Shown here: piece by piece, positions 16,827 to 24,400 of the stretch
Layout: every line of letters begins with the position of its first letter
Position numbering within the stretch: position 1 is the first letter of the stretch
NCBI GenBank assembly: GCA_018064605.1
Contig: JAGHUX010000019.1
Location: 1-46,942 of the forward strand
From: Candidatus Limimorpha caballi
GTDB lineage: Bacteria; Bacteroidota; Bacteroidia; Bacteroidales; F082
Direction: 5' to 3'
DNA length: 46,942 bases
Position numbers and translations under genes: made by a program
Notes under the pieces: generated by a model
Told to the model about the DNA's origin: nothing
What the model saw: the letters and a program-made list of their open reading frames with translations, nothing else
The model's database searches: none

Positions 16827-16888
16827 GAACACCGAGTTGGTAAGTTTTTGAACACCGAGTTGGTAAGTTTTTAAACACCGAGTTGGCG
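16827..16888. repeat. 23-bp direct repeats (2.7 copies) upstream of an ATPase
   Basis: Units start at 16827, 16850 and 16873. The core is AACACCGAGTTGGTAAG followed by Ts. The period is again exactly 23. The third unit overlaps the last codons of the radical SAM gene, whose C-terminus (LGV) is therefore encoded by the repeat. Confidence 0.85.
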
Positions 16889-17863
16889 GGATTCCAACAT
16901 TTTTCCTTGCCAGGTGTCGCGTTCCGCCATGCGTTTCTCTATCATCGCGAGCACCTGGTCGTAACGCAGGCTCTCCCACGGCTTCGAGACGAGGAAACGG
17001 GGCGGCACCTCGCCGGCGAAGCGTTCTATCACGATATTGGGGTTTAGTCTTTCGACGAAGTCGATGACGAACTCGATGTATTCTTCAAGCGTGAACAGCC
17101 GGAAGTCGGAGGGGTGGGAGAGGTATTCGTCGGCCATCGCGGTGTCTTTGAAGATCTGTAGCTGGTGGAACTTCACCGTTGTGAGAGGCAGCTCGGAGAT
17201 GATGTCGGCGGCGTGGAACATCATGTCGCGTGTCTCGCCGGGCAGCCCGAAGATGAAATGTCCGCCGCACGGGAAGCCGTACCGGTGCGTGAGCTCAATG
17301 GCCTTGCGGGCCGTCGCGAAGTCATGGCCGCGGTTCACGCGCCTCAGCGTCTCGTCATAAACCGACTCGATCCCGTATTCTAAAATTATCACCGGCCTTT
17401 TAACTCCACTCTCAACACTCCAAACCTCACTCTTCGCTTCCAACTCCGAAAGCATCTCCAAAATCTCTTCGTTGATGCAATCCGGTCTCGTGCCTATCAC
17501 AATGCCGATGACGCCGTCAACGGATAACGCTTCGCGATACAACTTTTCGAGTTCATCAATGGGTTTATGGGTGTTGGTATAAGGCTGGAAATAAGCGAGA
17601 TACGACTTTGCTCTGCGGTAACGCCGCTGATGAAACTCTATGCCTTCCTCAATCTGCTGACTGATGCTCTTCTCGGGGCGGCAGTACGACGGGTTGAACG
17701 CGTCGTTGCGGCAGAACGTGCAGCCGCCGGTGCTTATCGTGCCGTCGCGGTTCGGGCAGCTGAAGCCCGCGTCGATGCTTATCTTCTGCACGCGCCCGCC
17801 GAACTCGCGCGTGAAATACGAGTTGTAGCTGTTGAACCGCCTGTCGTCTCCCCAAATATACAT
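16871..17863 (-). CDS. TIGR01212 (YhcC-type) radical SAM protein
   Basis: The protein has 330 residues. It has the cluster motif Cys36, Cys48, Cys51 (CPNRDGTISTGGCTFC), typical of the YhcC/TIGR01212 family; YNSYFTREFGGRVQKISIDAGFSCP in pieces matches the family start (FGGRVQKIS, DAGFSCPNRD). GGHFIFGLPGET is the family's later glycine-rich motif. It should bind a 4Fe-4S cluster and cleave S-adenosylmethionine; the substrate is unknown, although an RNA-modification or assembly role has been considered for the family. It is a housekeeping-type gene inside an otherwise accessory block. Its last codons run into the 23-bp array, so the C-terminus may have been changed by that insertion. Confidence 0.88.
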   Translation of the reverse strand: MYIWGDDRRFNSYNSYFTREFGGRVQKISIDAGFSCPNRDGTISTGGCTFCRNDAFNPSYCRPEKSISQQIEEGIEFHQRRYRRAKSYLAYFQPYTNTHKPIDELEKLYREALSVDGVIGIVIGTRPDCINEEILEMLSELEAKSEVWSVESGVKRPVIILEYGIESVYDETLRRVNRGHDFATARKAIELTHRYGFPCGGHFIFGLPGETRDMMFHAADIISELPLTTVKFHQLQIFKDTAMADEYLSHPSDFRLFTLEEYIEFVIDFVERLNPNIVIERFAGEVPPRFLVSKPWESLRYDQVLAMIEKRMAERDTWQGKMLESRQLGV

Positions 17864-17875
17864 TTCAGTTAAAAG

Positions 17876-17912
17876 TTAAAAGACTAAAGACTAACAACTA
17901 AAGACTAAAGAC
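17876..17912. repeat. (GACTAAA)n word array
   Basis: GTTAAAAGACTAAAGACTAACAACTAAAG-type words (GACTAAA, GACTAAC, AACTAAA) fill the gap between the BspA stop and the radical SAM start. This is the complement of the TTAGTC words elsewhere. Confidence 0.7.
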
Positions 17913-20213
17913 TCAATCCCCGAACTTCACCTTCTTGGGATTGTTATACGTCTTCGTGCTGTCGTCTTTGTATGTCACGCGCACGGACGGCACGTTGTTT
18001 TCCTTGATGAACTCCACTTTCTTCAGCCCGTAGAGGGTGACGGTGCTATCGTCATAGTTGGTGATTTCGACAAGCACACCGTCGCAGTTTATCACGATGC
18101 TCGTTGCAGCGGAGCCGCCGTTGTCCTTCAGGTAGGCGCGGAACGGGTCGATGCTGAGGCTGTTGGTGTGGACAAACTCGCCGTCCTGTTGCTCATACAA
18201 ACCGTCCTCCGTAAACTCCTTGGCTTGGAAGGTGCCTTTCAGCACGAAGTCGCCGACGGTCTGGTCGGATGCCGTGATGTTGACGGGTACGCTTGTGACC
18301 GGGGCCGCTGGCGTTGCCGTAAGCGTGAAGCCGGCGTTGTCAGTCTGGTTCCTGAACAGATAAGGCTTGCCCGCCTCGATGTTTTCGGCTACTGAAAGGG
18401 TGAGCGTGCCGTTTGCCGCATCCACGTTGTCGATGGCGAAGAACACGATTCCCGAGTGGCTCGAAGGCACGAAAGGCAGGGTTATCGTTCCCCATTCGCC
18501 GGGTTCAAGCGTGCCGTGGTAGCGTGCCTCGGTGAAGCCCGGATAATTAGCCAATGATGTGCCGATGTATGGCTTGTCGCTGTCAGTGAGGTCGAGGGCT
18601 TTTGAGGAAAGGCGGTCGCAAAAAATGAATACATTTTCACCAAGCAAAGGAACAGACTTGAATGTTACAGACTGAAGGGCAGAGCACACATCAAATGCAG
18701 ATTCTCCAATGCTTGTCACGCTGTTTCCTATCGTCACAGATTCCAGAGCCGAACACATATAAAATGCATCTTGAGAAATTGTGCTCACCATATTGGGAAT
18801 CGTTATTGACTGTAAACCTGTACAATTAGCAAATGCAAAATCACCGATATAGTTCAACTCGTCAGGAAGTATGATGTCGTGAAGACTTGTACACTCATCG
18901 AAAGCATGTTTTCCAATACCCGTCACCATACTTGGGATGGATATTGACGCAAGGCTTGTGTGCTCGAAGGCAAAGTCTCCAATGTTCGTCACCGTACTTG
19001 GGATGGATACGGACACAAGGCTGTAGCACTTGCTGAAAGCAAGCATGCCAATATAAGAGAGGGACGAAGGCAGCACTGCGGAAACAAGGTTGGAGCATTC
19101 ATAGAAACAATTTCCACTATAGCTTAATTCAGGCGGATTGTCGTTGTAGAACTGCACACCGTGGTTACCCATATAGACGTTCAGTGCCGGGAAATTATTG
19201 CCAAGTGTATGTTCAGCCGTCCCGCCGTTGTTTGTGGTGTACCAGATCTCGTTGTACGGAGGTCCTGCCACCACTTTTCCCCTCAGGAAGTCTCTACTGT
19301 TGTAACTGTCGTAGTATTCCTCCAGCACATAGTATTTCAGGTTTGGGCTGCAATCATCGAAGCAGTCATCACCAAATGACGATGGTGGCGTGTTGCCGAG
19401 AAATGCCACAGACTCCAGCTTTTCGCAGTCGTTGAAAGCATCTTCTCCGATAGTTTCCACGTTGCCGTCGATGGCCACACACTTCAGTTCGTTGCAGTTA
19501 TAGAATGCTGCTTCGGCAATTTCTTGCACTCCGCTGCCTATGGCAACGAATTTCAGTTTTTCACAGTCGTAGAAAGCCCGTTTGCCTATATGGGTCACCG
19601 AAGCTGGCATGACAATGGTCTCTAATTCGTCACAGTCCTCGAATGCGCCATATTCGTTGCCTTGCGTTGACCATTTGATCTCTCTCAACTTAGTGCCCAA
19701 GTTAACGGACTTCAGATTCTCACAATAACAGAAAGCCTCGGGATAGATAATCTCGACGTTATCGCAGGAAAAGGACTCCAACGCGGTGCAGTCATAGAAG
19801 GCGCATCTGCCGATGTACTTGACCGATGCCGGCACATTGACTGACTTTAAATTGTCGCAGTCCTCAAAGACACCCGTACCATCTGTCGGGCCTCCAATCT
19901 GCACAACAGTATTCGGAAGACTGATAGCCGTAAGGTCGTCTTCGTCATAGAAAGCCTCGTCGTTTATTTCGGTAACGTTTCCGCTGAATTTAATGATCCA
20001 ATAGTCACCAACATAGTCAGGAATTTGAGAATGTATCGTATTTCCGCAAAGAGTCTGCCCTACGTCATACTTGCTGCCATCAAGTTTTTGTCCATCTTTG
20101 GTCATGTACCAAATCTCGTTGTCCGGCGGCGTGCCGAGTTGCGCCAGAGCCGAAAACGCACAGCACATCACCAGCACTGCGGAAAGTATGAGTTTGAGAA
20201 TGTTTCTGTTCAT
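17913..20213 (-). CDS. BspA-like leucine-rich-repeat surface protein
   Basis: I choose the start at 20213 (MNRNILKLILSAVLVMCCAFSALAQ) because upstream codons would cross the promoter. The product has 766 residues. After the signal peptide, GTPPDNEIWYMTKDG opens a BspA-type region with two LRR_5 blocks, about 40-280 and 330-540, separated by a second NEIWYTT start-like motif at about 320. Residues 560-700 form a beta-rich region (WGTITLPFVPSSH, then GKPYLFRNQTDNAGFTLTATP) nearly identical to the end of the giant protein at 21471. The tail is VRVTYKDDSTKTYNNPKKVKF. Surface adhesion is inference from the family. Confidence 0.85.
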   Translation of the reverse strand: MNRNILKLILSAVLVMCCAFSALAQLGTPPDNEIWYMTKDGQKLDGSKYDVGQTLCGNTIHSQIPDYVGDYWIIKFSGNVTEINDEAFYDEDDLTAISLPNTVVQIGGPTDGTGVFEDCDNLKSVNVPASVKYIGRCAFYDCTALESFSCDNVEIIYPEAFCYCENLKSVNLGTKLREIKWSTQGNEYGAFEDCDELETIVMPASVTHIGKRAFYDCEKLKFVAIGSGVQEIAEAAFYNCNELKCVAIDGNVETIGEDAFNDCEKLESVAFLGNTPPSSFGDDCFDDCSPNLKYYVLEEYYDSYNSRDFLRGKVVAGPPYNEIWYTTNNGGTAEHTLGNNFPALNVYMGNHGVQFYNDNPPELSYSGNCFYECSNLVSAVLPSSLSYIGMLAFSKCYSLVSVSIPSTVTNIGDFAFEHTSLASISIPSMVTGIGKHAFDECTSLHDIILPDELNYIGDFAFANCTGLQSITIPNMVSTISQDAFYMCSALESVTIGNSVTSIGESAFDVCSALQSVTFKSVPLLGENVFIFCDRLSSKALDLTDSDKPYIGTSLANYPGFTEARYHGTLEPGEWGTITLPFVPSSHSGIVFFAIDNVDAANGTLTLSVAENIEAGKPYLFRNQTDNAGFTLTATPAAPVTSVPVNITASDQTVGDFVLKGTFQAKEFTEDGLYEQQDGEFVHTNSLSIDPFRAYLKDNGGSAATSIVINCDGVLVEITNYDDSTVTLYGLKKVEFIKENNVPSVRVTYKDDSTKTYNNPKKVKFGD

Positions 20214-20263
20214 GAATTTTTGCGTATAAATAATCTTCAAGATTAAATGTGAATTTCGGGCGG

Positions 20264-20271
20264 CAAAGATA
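20264..20271 (-). promoter_or_regulatory. TATCTTTG promoter element
   Basis: TATCTTTGCCGCCCGAAATTC on the minus strand (in pieces: TATCTTTG, then CCGCCCGAAATTC) precedes the BspA gene by 51 bases; the same block precedes the giant paralogue at 26147. Confidence 0.65.
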
Positions 20272-20307
20272 CGAAAAATCAACACACTTACGAAAAATCA
20301 ACAAAAT

Positions 20308-20345
20308 TTAGTCTTTAGTCGTTAGTCATTAGTCCGTTGACTCTC
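20308..20345. repeat. TTAGTC word array with switched right half
   Basis: TTTAGTCTTTAGTCGTTAG is followed by CATTAGTCCGTTGAC, like the hairpins at 9126 and 13042, but the right side switches to CTCTCAACTCTCTAC words, so no hairpin forms. It looks like a recombinant of two word families. Confidence 0.65.
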
Positions 20346-20351
20346 AACTCT

Positions 20352-20444
20352 CTACTCCTTCTTAAACTCCACCTTCTTAGGATTCAGATACGTTGCTGTG
20401 GTGTTGTCCTCGCGTGTCACGCGCACGGCCGGAACGTCGTTTCC
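20352..20444 (-). pseudogene. orphan BspA-type C-terminal tail downstream of fic
   Basis: The minus strand encodes GNDVPAVRVTREDNTTATY and then LNPKKVEFKKE and a stop. It is homologous to the tails of the proteins at 17913 and 21471 (VRVTYKDDSTKTYTNPKKVEF). No body precedes it; the fic gene and a 21-bp array lie directly upstream. Confidence 0.85.
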
Positions 20445-20452
20445 CTACATTA

Positions 20453-20513
20453 TTTACACCGCCAAACGGCTTGTTTACACCGCCAAACGGCTTGTTTGCA
20501 CCGCCAAAATCAG
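20453..20513. repeat. 21-bp direct repeats (2.9 copies) at the 3' side of fic
   Basis: Units of TTTACACCGCCAAACGGCTT plus G start at 20453, 20474 and 20495. They end at the fic stop codon. In one minus-strand frame they would encode repeated NKPFGGV, but that frame is not joined to fic. The third unit diverges. Confidence 0.85.
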
Positions 20514-21457
20514 TTGGCATGATAGCCTCCTTTCTTGGCGACTCCCTCAAATCGAATGAGACCGTTCTTTTTCAACTCGCCTAAATAACGCTGTGTCGTA
20601 CGCAAACTCCGTCCTGTATGTTGGGCTAATGAAGGAGCGTTCAGCCCGGGATGGCGACGGATGGTGTCAAACAATATCTTGGTAAAATCCTCTGCTACGG
20701 GTGCTGCTTGTGTCTCTCGGAAAAGACGAAGGATGTCCAATTGCGTCATAATCACTCTATCGGCCACGAAGCTGATGAAAGTATCTGCATCCTTATGTCC
20801 TTGCTCCAAAGCGGCGATGTACTCCGAGCGGCATACAGCGGGAATGATGGCAATATTGTAGTCGTTGCGCAGGAGCGACAAGTTCATCAGCAACCGTGAC
20901 ACACGACCGTTTCCGTCTATAAAAGGATGAATATACACAAAGCGTTTGTGCAATTCGGCGGCTAACTCAACCGGATGCATTTTCCCTTCTTGGTTATTAT
21001 ACCACCGTACCAATTGCTGCACGCGCTTACTGATTTCGCCTACCGGTGCAACCGCATATTGGCTGCCGCTGATAAAAACAGGAACCTTACGATAGGCACC
21101 GGCCCGCTCTACATCAATCTGTTGGTAAAACAGGCGATGTATCGTTAGGATGGTTTCCTCGGTAAGGGGGGCGTCGTGGCTTATTTCATAGAGAAAATCG
21201 TATGCCTTGGCATGTCCCACTGCCTCGTACACATCGCGCAGCGGTTTGCCCTCTATGGTCAGCCCGTCTTCTATCACCACTTTCGTTTCCGTTTCGGTCA
21301 GGCTATTGCCTTCCAAGGCATTACTGGTATAAGTCAATCCCACACGATAATACTCTTGTAACGAACGGAGCGTATCTTGCGAAAGGGGGCGATACGCCCA
21401 TAGCTCGCGTTGCTGTCGCTCACATTGAACTAATTTATTTTGCAGGTCTGTGGTCAT
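20510..21457 (-). CDS. Fic-family enzyme (protein AMPylase-like), class II
   Basis: The 315-residue protein has the complete Fic active-site motif HPFIDGNGR (177-185), normally used to transfer AMP or another NMP from a nucleotide to a target hydroxyl. SNALEG at 45-50 matches the inhibitory helix motif (S/T)xxxE(G/N) placed before the Fic core, so activity is probably self-inhibited (class II). Residues about 262-315 form a winged-helix-like end (LAQHTGRSLRTTQRYLGELKKNG). It starts 13 bases after the stop of the giant BspA gene, so it may be cotranscribed with it, and is followed by a 21-bp array and an orphan BspA tail. Its target is unknown. Confidence 0.92.
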   Translation of the reverse strand: MTTDLQNKLVQCERQQRELWAYRPLSQDTLRSLQEYYRVGLTYTSNALEGNSLTETETKVVIEDGLTIEGKPLRDVYEAVGHAKAYDFLYEISHDAPLTEETILTIHRLFYQQIDVERAGAYRKVPVFISGSQYAVAPVGEISKRVQQLVRWYNNQEGKMHPVELAAELHKRFVYIHPFIDGNGRVSRLLMNLSLLRNDYNIAIIPAVCRSEYIAALEQGHKDADTFISFVADRVIMTQLDILRLFRETQAAPVAEDFTKILFDTIRRHPGLNAPSLAQHTGRSLRTTQRYLGELKKNGLIRFEGVAKKGGYHAN

Positions 21458-21470
21458 TTCTCCTGTTTTC

Positions 21471-24400
21471 TTATTTCCCGAACTCCACCTTCTTGGGATT
21501 AGTGTAAGTCTTCGTGCTGTCGTCTTTGTATGTCACGCGCACGGACGGCATGCCGTTCTCTTCGACAAACTCCACTTCCTTGACTCCGTAGAGGGTGATG
21601 GTGCTGTCGTCCTGCTTGGTGATTTCGACAAACGTTAAGCCGCCTTTTATCACGATGCTTGCCGCACCAGAGCCGCCGTTGTTTTTCAGGTAGGCGCGGA
21701 ACGGGTCGATGCTGAGGCTGTTGGTGTTGACAAACTCGCCGCCTTGCTGTTCATACAAACCGTTTTCCGTAAGTTCCTTAGCTTGGAAATTGCCTTTCAG
21801 CGCGAAGTCGCCGACGGTCTGCTCGGATGCCGTGATGTTGACGGGGACGCTTGTGGCCGGGGCCGCGGGCGTTGCCGTAAGCGTGAAGCCGGCGTTGTCA
21901 GTCTGGTTCCTGAACAGATAAGGCTTGCCCGCCTCTATGTTCTCAACTATCGAAAGGGTGAGCGTGCCGTTTGCCGCATCCACATTGTCGATAGAGAAGA
22001 ACACGATTCCTGGATGGCTCGAAGGCACGAAAGGAAGAGTGATAGTTCCCCATTGGTTAGGCTCTAACGTGCCGTGGTAATGCGCCTCGGTGAAGCCAGC
22101 AGATGGATAATTGTCCAATGAGGTACCGATGAACGGCTTGTCGCTGTCGGTGAGGTCGAACACTTTGGTGGAGAGTTTATAGCAATTCCCAAAAGCATGT
22201 TGGTCAACATTCGGTAGAGAAGCAAAGAAAACGGATTCCCATGCAGAACATTCCCAAAAAGAGGAATTGCCAATCTTTGTCACAGACGAAGGAATGAAAA
22301 TCGATTTCAATGTCTTATTTCTGTTGAACGCATTATTAGCAATCTCTGTCACGCCATCAGCAAAAACTATCTTGCCCAAACCTCTTGAATATACGTTTTC
22401 CTTGTAATTAACGCCATGTTCAATCTGCTTGTCGTCTATTGTCGTGTACCAGATTTCATTATTATTGGCTTCCGGGACATTTAAATCTGTCATATCCGTC
22501 AACTCTTCGCTACATGATTCATCCTTGTAATTCTTTTCACACTTTGTGCATCGATAGTACCCATAGCGTCCTTCTGTGGTTTCTGTCGGTAATATTCCCA
22601 TAACAAGTTCGGGGAAATGTCCCGAACAATACTCCAGACTCATTGTCCAAATCAGTGGGGAGTTCAGAGTTATATCCCACATGGAATTAATCCTATAATA
22701 AACTGTCACTTTATCGTCTTGCTTCAAGTCAGGCAGGTTCTGCACCCACATATTTCCCGAAACGTCAATCTTCGTCTCGATGCCGTTATTTATCTTATAA
22801 TACAACTCACCATTGAAGGTGTTTTTATTCAAATGCCACTTAAGCCGGACATTCCTTGCCGTGGAATCTTTTACCTTGAACCAGACATATTCTCCGTAAT
22901 CGTAGGATCCGCTTTCTGGATACCTCTTTTCCAAAGCGTTTATGAAGGTCACGCCATCGTATGTCACGGGTTCATCCTTCATTTCCCATCGCCATGCGGC
23001 AAGACTGCAGCCATATTCAGGCACAGTCGTCACTGGCGAGTATGTGACCACATACGCCGCATTGAGTTCTGTGGCGCACGCCTCTTCGGCATAGAATCTG
23101 CGCGACCTCGTGTCTTCCCAACATTCCATAGTGTAGCCGACGCTGCAGGTCGCATCGCAAATATTGTGGTGGATGGCGCCCACGGTTATCGGTGTGTTGG
23201 AATATTTCAGCACGTCGCCGTCGTAGCCGAAGAATACAGTGTTGTGGCTGTTGTTCAGAACAGGAAATTCGTCAGTTTCCAATGTCTGATACCATTTCTG
23301 GCTGCCGTTCGTCACGCCGTGATTGAGTTGGTAGCACACCTCGCCGGAAGCGAAAGCATCGTCGTTCTTCACGAATGAATGGTTGATTTTCGATGCAGGG
23401 CAGCCATTGTCCAAAGAGCCATACACTTTTGAACATTTGCCTTGCAGCGTATAGCAGTTGCTGATGGTATAGTCAACGCCGGTGTTCTCATATACGGCAC
23501 CGCAGATGCCGCCGTAACTCGGGTTGTCATAATTAGTAACTATCCTTCCGATGTTGTAGCAATCCTTTATGGATGCATATATCCAGCAGGAGCCGGAGAT
23601 GCCACCGGCATTCCAGTCCTTGGCATCGATGGTCGCACCGTTCCAGCAGTTCTCGATCTGTCCGCTTGCGAAGTCGCCGCAGATGCCGCCCACGTGGTCT
23701 TTGCCGTAGAAGTAACTGTCGCTGATGCCGAGGTCGTGGATGTGGGCATTGTTGACAGCCTTGCCGAAAAGCCCCATGTTGTTCATCCCGGTGTTTTTGA
23801 GATACAGTCCGCTGATGGTGTGTCCGTTGCCGTCGAAATCGCCTCCGAACTCTTTGCCATGTCCGCCTATCGGAACCCACTCCACGAAACCCTCACCGTT
23901 AGAATATCCAGAAGATTTAAGCACACTCGCGTTCATCGTGATGTCTGCCGTCAGGATGGCGCAGACTGATGCGTTTCCGGTGTTCACATGATTTGCGAAC
24001 CATAGCAGGTTTCCCAACGTGGCGATCTGGTAAGGGTTGGCTTGTGAGCCGTCGCCTGCCGAAGGCTCGGTAAATTCTATTTTTGGCAATTCATTGGTCT
24101 TGTCATCTAACTTATAATTATTTCCGCATTCCGTGCAATGCCAACAGTTGATGTAAGTGCCGCTGAGTTGTGGCATCACAGATTCCTCGAAACTATGCAG
24201 GTGATCTTCTGCCACCTCGCACAACGTCTCGTTACGGAAGACATTGCCATCTTTATAGACGACGTAGTCGCCCGTCACCATGGGGTAATCATCCGTTCTC
24301 AAGTGCTGCCGCCATGCCGCCGACCTACAGTTTCCGTTGAGGATCCAGCACACCTCGCCGCTTGTGAAGGCTGCGGCGTTCTTTATATGGACATTGTCGA

